Assembly: GCA_023078555.1 (NCBI GenBank)
Contig: CM041203.1
Location: forward strand, 3,949,981-4,013,980
Direction of reading: 5' to 3'
Length of the DNA: 64,000 nucleotides
DNA from: Ulva prolifera
Lineage: Eukaryota > Chlorophyta > Ulvophyceae > Ulvales > Ulvaceae
Shown: positions 19,574 through 30,918 of the stretch, one piece after another
Numbering within the stretch: the first letter of the stretch is position 1
Layout of the letters: every line of letters starts with the position of its first letter
Position numbers and translations under genes: made by a program
The notes under the pieces: generated by a model
Seen by the model: only the letters and a program-made list of their open reading frames with translations
What the model was told of the DNA's origin: nothing
Database searches by the model: none

Positions 19574-20161
19574 TCAGTTCGCCAGAACTGCCACGTACCG
19601 TGCCATCAGCGGAGCCGCGGCGCGGACCTGGCGCGCGACTGCACGGCAGAATGTCATGGAGAGATCGTGCATTGCGTTCTTAAGGAATATCCGGCGCGCG
19701 GCCGCGCTATACCCTGCAGCCACATCGGCAAGTCTGTTGAGCAGCGCAAAGGCAGCCGGGCCCACGCATCCGTATGTCTCATGCGACAGCGGCACCGGGA
19801 TGAAGGCGCCCGCGACAGCACGGCTGTTATCGTTGCGTTCACGCTGGCCAGCTGCCTCTGCCAAGGTGCCATGGTAGAGCGCTGCGGCGCTGGCGTTCGA
19901 GGCGGTCTGCGGGTAAGTGACACAAGAATTTACAAACACTGGCGCACCAAGAAAAATCGCAATGAAGTTACGCCGTTGAGCAGGTCTGCGAGAGCCGGGG
20001 ACAGCCTCCAACGGCGCGGCCTGTACACGTGCCGGGCCAACTGCTGCAGCGCCTGGGGGTGCACAGCGCTCCTTCCTGCACAGCGGGAGAGGATCCAAGG
20101 TCGGGTGCGACGGGCCCCTGGCGTGCCGCGATGAGTGGCCCGGGCAGTGAGGGGCGGCACT

Positions 20162-20194
<33 letters not shown>

Positions 20195-20280
20195 CGAGGT
20201 TGCCTGAGCGCCATGGGAGAGACCAGGGTGTGTGTGGAATGTGCATGTGTGTTTCTGTGTGTGCTGGGCCATAGATACGT
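19574..20280 (-). mobile_element. Retrotransposon 3' remnant, copy 3
   Basis: A minus-strand frame encodes a protein matching the endonuclease tail of copy 1: FIPVPLSHETYG (copy 1 has FVPLSHETHG), then a leucine/alanine-rich helix region parallel to LNRLAEVASRCGKVNRALF. Upstream on the minus strand is a proline-rich linker whose codons include the 33-base G/C run. Only the linker and endonuclease parts remain, and the sequence is strongly diverged and frameshifted. It belongs to the same or a sister family, from an older insertion. Confidence 0.75.
20162..20194. repeat. Homopolymer of 33 G
   Basis: Uninterrupted run of 33 G on the plus strand (C on the minus). It sits where the retrotransposon remnant's proline-rich linker would be. 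Copy 1 has a short run of C in its linker near 3011-3018. It can form G-quadruplexes, and its exact length is doubtful in any assembly. Confidence 0.95.
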
Positions 20281-21587
20281 AAGGGTCATACGGATGTGGG
20301 GTGCAAAGCTGTTTTCATGGGCATTGTGAGGAGCGGCTAATACTTCCGCGTGGGTATTGGCTGTGGCTTCTATGTGCTATGTTCCTGTTGCTGTGCTGCA
20401 CAGATTTCCTGCGGTGCGATCGACCTCGTCGTGATTTGTTCCTCCAAGATGCGGCTCCAGCCGTGGGGAAGCGCAGAATCCTCTACGGGGATCCGCTGTT
20501 ATGCGGCGGTAATAAAGCAAATGAAAATAGTTTGCGTGCAGCCCAAGTGACAATAACACTGGCCGCATGTCGTCTGCATACAGGCAGACATTTGTGGCAT
20601 GCTGACAACGTGTGATTGTAGTGCGGCCAAATACAATCTGCTAAGATTATGCAGATGTATTGCCTGCCGATATGTGAGAGGCGGCTTGCCGCCTGCAAGG
20701 ACCACGCAGCATGCATGCTCTCGACATCAGTTGTCTCTGTTGCCTGGGCAACGTCCTTGAACATGTGCAGCGCTGCAGCGCTCCCAACGGCACTGGGTCG
20801 ATACCTTAGTCTGGTCAATTGGACTTGGCTAAAGATCATCTTACCACCCAGATGCCATCTGTGCGTTCACAACCGTACGTATGACATTACACAGTCTCGA
20901 TTTCCTGCATCTGACATTGAGCCACACAAAAAAAATGCAGTAGCCACCCTTCAATATCAATAGAGGCCGCCTCACACTCTAATTGAAGGAATGCGTGATG
21001 TCACACAGGTTATTTACCTTACACATGCTATGCATCATTCACTGGGGCCCCTGCCAAAACAGCCCACATGCATGCCAAGCTCTGCGTCCATAACATTGCG
21101 CAGCACATACACGGTGCTACACATGTGCCGCATCCACTCGTTCAAGGATGCATCCTCTAATCACTCCGGCTGTACCGCTGGACAAACAACACGCCGGAAA
21201 CATTCATGTGCATAACCCCACGACGTCTGCATATGGCAAGAACCTTCCATTGCCCATACACCCGACCTTGCCGAAGGTATTATCCACGAAGCATGGTACA
21301 CAGCATGGAGCTATGATTGTATGTCACTAAGTCCGCATATTCTATGTTTGCGTTGATTGCACGCAAAGTGGGTGGACAAGAAAGATCCCAATCCTTCCAC
21401 AGCAATACACAAGATCAACATCAACAGGTAGATGACTACCAAACCTCATCATCGTCAGACGGGCCATTTTCACAGATGGAACTCATTCAGTTTACCACTG
21501 ATTCATGAGTTTCACACATACAGACCAACACTGTCTAGTGGAAACATAGACCTGTCAAATGGCGGTCGGATCAATGCAATTGCACAC
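20281..21587. other. Region without recognised gene
   Basis: About 1.3 kb between the retrotransposon remnant and the 3' end of the minus-strand desaturase gene. An open segment at 20401-20560 follows a CACAG acceptor-like site but resembles no family. The rest is AT-richer, with many CATG and GCATGC words. Part should be desaturase 3' UTR. Confidence 0.35.
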
Positions 21588-23815
21588 TCACATCCTCGCC
21601 ACATTATCGTCATGCAGCTCATTGACATTGACCAGCATTCCATGCTTCATGGGGGTCTGCTCAGCTGAGCCTGCCTCCTTCATGTATTTGTAGAATCTGC
21701 CAAGGATTTCTGGAAGAGTATCATAGGATGCATAGTTGATGCCTCGGGCCTCACATTCTTCCTCAACAACCTTGGCAATGGCAGGATAGTGCATGAACGA
21801 AATGGCAGGGAACAAATGATGCTCGACTTGCAAGTTCAGACCACCGGTCATGAAGTTGCCCACCACTCCGCCCCAGTTGGCGGATGTCAACACCTGCTGG
21901 ACACCCCAGTCACGGGTTGTGTAGTCCTCTGCAAGGTTCTTGTGAGTCTGCAAAAACAGCTCTACTTAAGTCTGTGTGGCGATTGACCAGACACACGAGT
22001 CATGGCACTTCAGGTTTACAGACCATGGTCCTCGTACCGGTTCCGCAATCATTTCTGCTCCTTCATACAGCGGCTTTGTCTCTGGAACATTATGGCTGAC
22101 AGCAAAAGTAGATGCTAGCACAACTCCCTCTGTGAAGATGTATGCCAGGCTCGCTGGCAGAACTGCTGCAAACCCATGCATCGCCATTGGGATTGCCCAC
22201 AGCAGTGACCAGTGGGCGACCTTTCCTGCGATGACAGACTTCCTCTCGAAGTCAGTGGCTCCGTAAAGGGAGGCGCCAGGTGTGCGGTTGGATGCCAGGC
22301 TGGCCATGTCACTGATCTGGAAGCCCACTTGCAGCAGTGGAAACGTGAACCACATGTAGATGTGCTGCCAGCGGTGCCACGGGTGCCTGGGTAGCCTGGT
22401 GTCAAAGCGCAAGAAAGGGAAAGCAGAGAACACATCTTCATCCAGCGCATCATCGTTGCAGTGGATGTGATGAGAGACCTGGTGATGATACCCTGCATGC
22501 ATGTTGCGACACGTTCGTGTGGTACAACACAATCAGCGCGCCTGGCATGCCTCCGCGCGGCCACAGCGTTGAGCCGCACAAGTCATGCACGCCGCTTTGT
22601 GAGCAATGATGTGCAGACATAGGGGGCACATGGCAGTCAGGGAAGCAGCGCACGCCACATGAGAGAAGAGCCACCAATCAAGTCGTCGCACATCCCCATG
22701 GCCTTGTTAACAACAGTATTGGTCGACATGGCCCCATGGTTGCCGCAATGCTGCACTGTGAGGCCGATCCATGCACCACCCAGTCCCAGCAAGAAGCCAG
22801 TGAAAATGTTCGGGAATGTCGCATACAGAGTGTACGCGGTTGCGGAGTACCCCAGAATGGCTAGCGCAGCCCATTCACTGCCAGACCGGTGCGCACCCTT
22901 GGCCTCCTGCATCAGACAGATGTACACGTGAGACTCGAGACTCAAGTGACCTTGACAATGCATGGTGGACCCCATGAATCCAAGGTGTTGCAGAAACATG
23001 CAGAACGGAGACGCCCGCCAATTTGTCAATGTCTGAGGCACATACGCATATATGTACCTCTTCGCTATTGATTGCCATCACATGCTCTCATTAAAGTTCA
23101 CCACGAAGCGAGCAAAACAGATCAATAATCATGCGAGGGAAGCGCATCAATCTGACCTTCAAATTCAGGAAGCAGGTAACCGTGTGTATGAAGCTCAGGA
23201 AGCATGTGCGGGCAAGATAAGCCAGTCAAAGCAAACCTGGCCCTTGAAAACCTCCTTCCGTACTCGATCACGGATAGCATTGTAGAGCTCAGAATCGTTT
23301 GGTCGGGGAGATTTAGGGACAGCAGCAATGGGGAAGTCTGGGATCGTTGGCAACTTCTTGAGACGTGCAACAGCTACTTCTGGGCGAAGGTGGTATGATT
23401 CGAAGAGGGCTGTGCAGTCGCGCCCAAGCGACAGGTTGATTAGCCAGTTTCCAGCGGGGTGCCTGTCAATGAAGTCAGTCAAATCGTATGCTTCCCCCCG
23501 GAACACCGTCCACTTGTACTTTGTCCATTTGGGATCCTCCCAGGGATCTTCTAGTTGGGGAAGTGTCTGCTCAGGGACCAACACTGGCTCATCCGTAGCC
23601 GTTGCCCGTTCCGGGGCAGCGATGTGCATGACCGTGGACACGCGAGGACATGTGCGAGCACAGCCCGATCGCCCGAACACCCTGGCAGGCGCAGGAGGCA
23701 ATTGCTGACGCATCTTGGGTGATGACCTGAATAGCACGCAGGACGTGGCGACCGGGCGAATAGATGCTAGGGAGTACAAACTTGAGGTCAATCTCAGCCG
23801 CGACTGCAGCCTCAA
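21588..23815 (-). CDS. Cytochrome b5-fusion front-end fatty acid desaturase
   Basis: Membrane di-iron enzyme that introduces a double bond between an existing one and the carboxyl end of a polyunsaturated acyl chain. Exons (minus): 23815-23237, 22906-22654, 22492-22038 and 21947-21588, in phase, giving 548 residues. Seen: an N-terminal Arg/Ser/Ala-rich stretch like a plastid transit peptide (about 1-70). A cytochrome b5-like domain carries HPAG where HPGG is usual. The three histidine boxes are QHCGNHG, HQVSHH and QVEHH. Hydrophobic spans lie between the boxes. The plastid leader and box 1 are reminiscent of algal Delta-4 desaturases acting on galactolipids, but Delta-5 or Delta-6 activity cannot be excluded. 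Two introns join within codons that complete WR/YHHQ perfectly. Confidence 0.9.
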
Positions 23816-24706
23816 CGTGGGAAGTGCCGATCAAGGGCAATTGATCATCACTTTGAAGCATGCATTCGGTCTTCAAGCAACACTGATCCTCCAGGATATG
23901 GATGGTATCGAAGTGGCTGTGCTTGGAATGGGCAGCAGCGTCTCCATGGACGTTTGAGGTGCAAACGGCAGCATGGTTCATATTACGCCACCAAAGCCGT
24001 TGAAAACACTACAAATAGCGTTTTCACTGGAATTGATAAAGCATGCGGCTGCGTAAGGGGTGCGTCTGCTCCACAGGCCACCGCGCAGTACTGCTGCGTG
24101 TCCTTTTCGAGCGCAGTCCCAGCGCTACGCATGCAAAAGGGCATGTTGAAAGCGCACCATACACTTGATGCGAACATGCTGTATTACAGCGTTGGCTTGG
24201 TGGCGCTTGAATAATGTGCGCGGTCTGGGTTGCCAAGCACACGCTCGAGTGCCGGGTGTTCGTCCACGTGCACGGTCAGACGTCCAGCGGTAACGCGAAT
24301 CCAGCAAGTTCCACAAGTAACGACTGGTAAAGTACTGTATTTTCTCATCTATTTACGGCCAGATTTCATGAAGAGGGCATGAAAGGCATATCCGCAGCAG
24401 CATTGGGTGCGAATCTGAGGTCAGTTTTGGGACATGCATGAGCCGCGCCACGCAGTTTCCAAAACTAAGAAAGCTTCTTCGACTGACAGCATGGCTGTGG
24501 ACTGTGCTTGTGTGGCAGTGCAAGGCAATAGCCGTCCTTAGTTGGAGCAGACGTATTCGTTGATGGCTGTCGCGCGCTGTGCTTGCTCGTACCAGAGTCC
24601 TTGTTACTCCATTGCTCTGCGGCCGTGCTTGCTACGCCGTCTATACAAGGCACATAGAACAAATGATCATGGAATAGCGCAATGACTCCTTGATCAGGTT
24701 GCAAGC
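23816..24706. other. Divergent intergenic region
   Basis: Lies between the desaturase start (minus) and the MED30-like start (plus) and should hold both promoters. An open frame at 23954-24214 has no recognisable features. I see no convincing core promoter motif. Confidence 0.45.
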
Positions 24707-25177
24707 ATGTCCACAAGCGATGCGACAGCTGCTGTGCATGAGCTTGTGCTTGCGATGCAAGAAGCTCTTCTGTGTGGGGCTCGTGTCACCGACACGGATG
24801 CGACAGGCGCGTTGACGGAGATGCACAATCGCAGTCTGCACGCCGAGCAGTGCATACATAATATCAAGGACGCCATGATGAACTCTCTGTCATCCGCCGC
24901 GGATGTTGGTGCGGTGCCATCGTGCCGTGTGGATGCTTGTTGTCATTGTGCAGCACAGTCTGCGTTGAGTCACGTCTCGTCCACTGCTGCAATCATACAC
25001 TGAATCATAATTTTGTAAATTTCCGTTTATGTAGGATCTTCTGCTATGGAGGAGAGGCGAGACCACCTTCGAGAAGAGGCGTACAGCAAGAACAAGCAGC
25101 TGAAGGCCGTGATTGACCACCTGAGAAACGTCCTGAGTGCTGTAGATGGCTGGAATGCAGATGTAGCACCGAAATGA
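24707..25177 (+). CDS. Mediator subunit 30-like protein
   Basis: Two exons, 24707-24908 and 25035-25177, join in phase 1 (donor GTGCGG, acceptor TGTAG) to 114 residues. The first half is an Ala/Leu/Met-rich helix (VHELVLAMQEALL). The C-terminal half is a helix ending KNKQLKAVIDHLRNVLSAVDGW, which resembles the MED30 signature of lysine/asparagine-rich residues before a DQLRNLLWD-like motif. MED30 belongs to the Mediator core that links activators to RNA polymerase II. Short coiled-coil proteins converge easily, so the assignment is moderate. The adjacent MED13-like gene is circumstantial support only. Confidence 0.5.
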
Positions 25178-26061
25178 GCTGTAACTGAAGCTTCAAGTTT
25201 TGTGCCTAGCGTCTACAAGTAGCCTGCTTGTGCAATGAGGGCTACAGGTCACAGAGAGCGGGACCAGAACATCATGTATCCTTGATGTTAGAGGGGCCAT
25301 GCTACCTTTAATAAATACAATTAGAATCAACCTCCTGTAACAGCATACTGAACAGACAAGTCGATCCACGGACATACGTTCCCATCTCGCGCTGTTTGTG
25401 TTTGTAGGCTTTGCTGTGCTACATGTAGGCTAGATTCAGGATCAGTGGGTGATGTCTGGTGTTCCTTGACACGATCACTGACATAGGTCAGCAGTGAACT
25501 CGGAACTCGACTGCACTGCTGCTGTATGCAAAGGGAGCGATTGCAGGTCAAGCAATCTCATTTTGTAGCCTAAGCCATGCTCATAATAATTTTCAAGGAC
25601 GAAACATTGAAAGTTGCAGTACCGATGCGAATCAAGCGTGGCATCCCACATTGAAGTGAAAGCATGCATGCATGCGCGCGGGAGTTCCGGCGTGCTGTGG
25701 GCACGATGGCCTGTTCTGACTCAGAGCGACCAAGAGGGCCGAGCTCCCAAGGCCATAGGCCGCACTTGCATCAGTGCGGTGAATGTTCATCGCGATCACG
25801 CTGCGGCGCTCCCCCGACGTGTGTTAAACTTGAAGCCTGAACTTCGTTGTCGTGTGTTCTATTTGACCCGCATGCGTGGTCACCATCGATAATTTTCATG
25901 TAAGTTCGGGCATGCACGACTGTCGCTTGAGGGAGAGCCCAGATTTTCACAGTTAGCCTACTTCGATCTAAGGCTGGTATCGCTGTAGTGCTCCGCGCAA
26001 TGACACAGCAACACGGCAGAGGCATCCAGTAACACAGTTATATAAGCAATGTGATGGCTAA
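25178..26061. other. Region between MED30-like and MED13-like genes
   Basis: No gene confirmed. It may contain 5' exons of the MED13-like gene, whose expected N-terminal region is otherwise missing. An open segment at 25614-25892 (plus) lacks recognisable features. Confidence 0.35.
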
Positions 26062-29000
26062 GTGCTCCTGTTCGCCGCTTCCTTGGCGTGTGCTTGCTCC
26101 ATGTCTCTGCGACACACGGGCAGCTGCTTGGATCCGCAGTTTGCAGCGCCTGAGCAGTTTGTAAATGGCGCTGCAAGGACTCAGTATGTCTGGGACCGCC
26201 CGGACAGCAACGACACCAAAGCAGGTGTCAGCTGTTCGGAGGAGCCTGGTCTTTGTGCCATCGCAAGCCCGCACAACGGTCAGGACGCGGGAATAGCTCA
26301 GCAGCGTTCGGTCAAAGGGCTACCTGGGAACGTCAACTTCACTGGGACTTACGCACCTTTAAGATGCAGTGCCAAATCGCCCGCAGTGCTGTCGCTTGTG
26401 TTGCAACAGGCAATGGCCGTAGCTGATCTCGCCCAGCGCAACCTCCTTGAGTACGAAGAAGGTTGTACTCTCAGAAGCTGTGCCCCGGATGATAAATCAG
26501 GCTACGGTCGCCGTGGTGCCGTACACCGATGCGTGGATTCTGCCAGTGCAGAAAGAATGGTGGAACCATTCCGTAGCCATTTGCAGAGCGTGGCAACAGG
26601 CCACGGTGTGATATCTCCTTGCAGCTGTGCCATAGCTGTGTTTGGCATCATTTAGGTGGCCGAAGCTCACGCTGTGTTGAGGTGTAGGTGATGGTGGCTC
26701 TCGCTCGCATTGCCTGGAAGCTTACGCAGGCGGAAACAACCCGATTGTGCTGTCCCTTCGAAATCAGCCTGTACAGGTCCCTGCTGAGGCTTTGAATGCC
26801 TTGGACAAAGTGCGGAAGCTCAGCTCTCTGCCAACCTGTGTCCTGTTGCTGTAGATGATGTTCGTGTAGCCATTGCTTTCATCCAGTGGACGATGCTGCA
26901 GGTGCCGTTGGAACCGTATGCCTGTACCAAGGATTTGAGGTACTTCATAATCACCCCTAAAAGTACAAAAGCCGAGGCTGCCCAGTTTGTGGCAAGCACG
27001 GCTGACACGTATCGGCAGTGCAGCCTGGGCAAGCACAGCCCCGCCCCCGGCTCACAGCTTTTTCCAGATGCCCCAATCTTGCCCCTCCCCTGCCCCGCAG
27101 AGACCCGATCCAAGGAACAGCGACGTGCGCGGTCCACTCCACTGAATTCTTCAAAAAGTGGAGGGCCCGCCCTCTCTATGCAGGAGTCTCTTAAACGGTC
27201 CTTGCAACGCGAGAGCCTCCAATCCGGACGCACTGTATCATCTTTTGTTGCAGTGGTCAACCCCCATGGCTCATCAGCACGTGTGAAAGATTGCCATGGG
27301 GCGAAAGACGCATTGAGCACGGTAGCAGTCCCGTCTGCGTCCGCTCTGGCCAGTGGCAGCAGTCATCCAGCCGATACGGAGCTGGCCCTGCAGCGAGTGC
27401 CCTTTCAAGTGCCTACTCATGGTGATGCTATGGCATGCAAGTCTCCACATGATGACATAACTGCTGCCTCCGAGGCAACAGATAAACAAGTGCAGCAGCA
27501 GGCCGGTCCACCAACAGCACTCGCCAAGTCAGCTGAGGACATTGCCGATCAAAGTGTGCCGGAGTGGTGAGCTTCTCGTACATATAGGAACTGTTTTAGA
27601 TGTGATGCATCCCTTGTGGACCGTTGTGTCAGTATATACTGTTTCGCTACTGCCTGTCCTTGGCACTGGCTAATATCCGTCGCCACTGTTGGACGATTGG
27701 GCAATGCAAGCACGCCCCAGAGGTTGCTTGTGCAGGTTTATCCGGGGCCTGTGTCGTGTCTGCTATCAGTTGCAGCGAAGGCTTCTGCTGGACGGCAAAA
27801 AGGAGTTTCCCCGAAGAAGCCTGCGCAGCCGACACGCGCCAGCAGTGGTCGTATACGTGGTTGTGCCCAGCGACTCCCTTTCAGACGTGGCTCAGTCGCT
27901 CTTACTCTGCTCTCAGGCCCTCGCTCCTTGCACTTCTCTGGGTCTTGAGGAGGCACAACAGCAGCGTAGAATGAGCAATGCCGAGGTCTCCGTTACGGCT
28001 GAGCCCTCACCTCCAATGTCCTCCACACAAGGTGGCCACCTATGACAGATTGTAGAACTTACCTGCTTCACTGCCAGAGCTCGAGAATGCTTGACCACCT
28101 TGATGCCTGTCCGCCTGCCGTGATGACTAAGCCATGTATGCAGGAGAGGTCCAGGCAGCTGGGCCGCCAGGTGGCATACCAAGTGCGTATAGTTGTACCA
28201 AGGACTACCGAAAGGTGGTGTCCGGCAGCGCTCACCCATGGCCGAGCATTCTGCAGAGCATAGAAGCCTTCCCCACCAATGTCGTGCTCCAAGCCATCAC
28301 GCCGGCGATGCTGCGCGATGCCACTACATGCAGTGTGCGCAGCACGGCTTTCTCAGTGTATAACAAGGTTGCCCTCGCAGAGCAGGGGCCACGCTGTATG
28401 CAGCTGCCACTGCAGACCCCAGAGCAGGGGCCTCTGGGGACGCAGCGACGGGCAGCCACTACTGTTGGAATGCCTGGCGATCAACATTTGGCCAAGGGGA
28501 GGATGTGTAGCTTGCCGTTTCGCAAACGGTGGGTCGGCTGCTGTGCCGTCTTTCCTGCGTTCAAGCTTGCGCAGGCAGACTTGGGTCCGCCTATCGAGCC
28601 ACCCCCCATCGAAGAAGGCCAGCAGCCACAAGGATGGCTGGAGAGATTTCGTAAGAGCCAGCAGCCACGGGCCGGTGTCACCAGACCGCCCCCTGGAGAG
28701 AGCCCGACTGCAACCAAGGGGTGCGGGGGATGCCCTGTGCCATGACTTGAAAACGAACAGCTTGCATCAAGCCATGCAATGCAACATCATTGATGCCAGT
28801 TGCAGTCCTCGCGTATACAGGGTTCTCTGAGTATGTCAGCTTGCACACAAACACTGATCTGGTTCTGCAGGCAAGCTCCTGGCAGCCTGACGGTGCTGAC
28901 CGGCAAAATTGCTGGCCGCCAGGTGCACCGTGCTGGGAGCTTTGTGTCGCAACCGGCATCACCAGCTTCGGCTTCGCCGCTTCCTTTCTCGGACTCGGAT

Positions 29001-30918
29001 TCGTCTGGTTCACAGTCCATGTCTGGTTCGCGGTCCCAAGCAGGAGCGTCGGTCACTCCCAAGAACAGCTGCAAAGCTTCCCCGGTGGCACAAAGCACCC
29101 GAGTGCGGCCAGCAAATCCAGACACTGCAGAGCGACATGACGCCGAGGCACGGGTCACCGAATGTGCAAAGGCCGCCGACAACAGGGAATCCAAATGGAA
29201 CGACCTGCATGTGCTGCATTGCACCTACACTGTGGCCACTGCAGACCATGGCAGGCCGCTGGTCACAATGGCGTGGGCAGACGCGCATGGTGAGCTCCTG
29301 CGCCAGGTCACAGACGAGGTGCCGTCCGAGAGCATCGGCGGCAGCAGCACACGCCAGCAGCAGGACGGAATGATGCTGGCATGGTGGTGTGCTGAACGGC
29401 TGATCGGGGAGACTTTCGACCTAATGATGCGGCCTGCTGCAGTAACGATGGAGCATGTCTGTGTGACTCTAGTGCTGGCTGAGGATTGCGAGCAGTGGGT
29501 TTGGATGCACGTGCCGCAGCTGCTGGCCGCGCGACTGCGCGGTTGTGCTGCCCTTGCGCGCCAGCTGAAGCGGGTCACCGTCCTGAATGTGGCCATTGAT
29601 GACCCCACCTACACGTGCAACCCACAGGTGAGCTTGACATCTCATGGCTCAGACATGCACCCGCTGCTTGATTTCACGGTTTGTCTGTATGCTGGAGCAC
29701 ATTCATTTGTTGCCAGGGACTGCTTATATGGTAGGACTAGTACTTGTGCAGGTGTACTGCGAGGGAGCAGACAAGGCAGGCATGCACATTGTGTACCCAG
29801 GCCTCCGGCCAATGTTCCACGAACATGTGGAAAGCCGCGCCATGCAATATGCGCGGCTGCGGCGCACCGGCCTGCATACGGGGCAGCCCAAGCCACCGCA
29901 GGCTACGGGAGCTTGTGCAGGCACAACGCCGGTGTGCGAGAGCGCAAGAAGCGCTCGTGCCAACGACAGTACCATGGCAGGGGCCCATGTGACAGCTGTG
30001 TTGACCTCAAAAGCCGTGAACAATGGGGGTGCTGCGCACAGCACGAAGGCAAAGATGAACCCTGCGGCCGCTGACCCGGGACGTCAGCATGCCCTGGGAG
30101 TCAGCGGCGGCGGCAAACCGAGGCCGGTAAATGGTACGACCTCTGCAATGGAGAGCCCAGGGCGCCATGCCGTGCCCTTGGATACCTGGGGCGGTGCTCT
30201 CGAAAGGGGAGGCATCGATGCAGCCTCCGCCACGTCACCCCAGGGTGTGCCAGTGGCAGACATGCATGGCTCTGCAACTGCAGACGACCGCAAAGGCCTC
30301 CTCAAGGGTGAACCAGCGGGGAACAGCCACTTGCAGATAGGCAGTGATGGCCTGGCATCTAAAAGCGCTGACGATGAAAACGGAAAAGATCTTGTTGATC
30401 GTGGTATTAAACGGCCAGTTCAGGCGTCGCCGACTGCCCGGGTGCCCAAGCGTGGCCGGGATGGCTTCACGTCATCAGGAGCTCAGGATGCGACGTTCGC
30501 GGCTGACGTTCATGCGACTGGCACCTTGAGGGGCGCTTGCCCCGCCACGGCTTCAGTGTTGTGGCAGCCTTGTGGTGGTGGGGTCGGGCTGGGGGGTGCG
30601 CATGGCCACCAGTCGCCGCTGAGGGCGATGCATGTGGCTATGTTGTGTCAGTGGCAAATCTCGCGTGCCGCAGACGACGGCCAGGTGGATGTCCGCTGGG
30701 TGGACCCCTGTAGCGATTCTGTCGTGGCTGCTGCCTGGGCGTTGCATCGACTGGCATTTGTGCACTGGTGCCACTGGGGATTCGCTGTTCAAGCCCATCG
30801 CACGTATCTTGTCGGTGGGGCTGGTAGCCCAACAAGCCTTCCACGTGTGGCGCACTGGCCAATTCATTGTGCGTTGGCAGCGAGGGCTTGTAGGCTGGCA
30901 CAGCAAGTGCTGGCTTGA
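26062..30918 (+). CDS. MED13: Mediator subunit 13-like protein (kinase module)
   Basis: MED13 links the CDK8 kinase module to core Mediator. Segments in order: 26062-26650; about 26720-27567 containing VPLEPYACTKDLRYF and YRQCSLGKHSPA, the strongest MED13 signature; about 27750-28043 with VVVYVVVPSDSLSDVAQSLL (MID/PIWI-like region); about 28140-28370 with LQAITPAML and STAFSVYNK; about 28870-29627 with LHCTYTVA...VTMAWADAHGELL; and 29752-30918 with the C-terminal PRVAHWPIHCALAARACRLAQ. The last junction (CACAG/GTGAGC donor, TGCAG acceptor at 29752) is clear and others are approximate. Glu/Ser/Pro-rich linkers separate the conserved blocks. The family's N-terminal domain is not found, so either the start lies upstream or the algal protein is short. 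Confidence 0.75.

Noticed and set aside
24707..24859. Minus-strand frames at 24641-24876
   Set aside because: Antisense of the MED30-like first exon, with no independent features.
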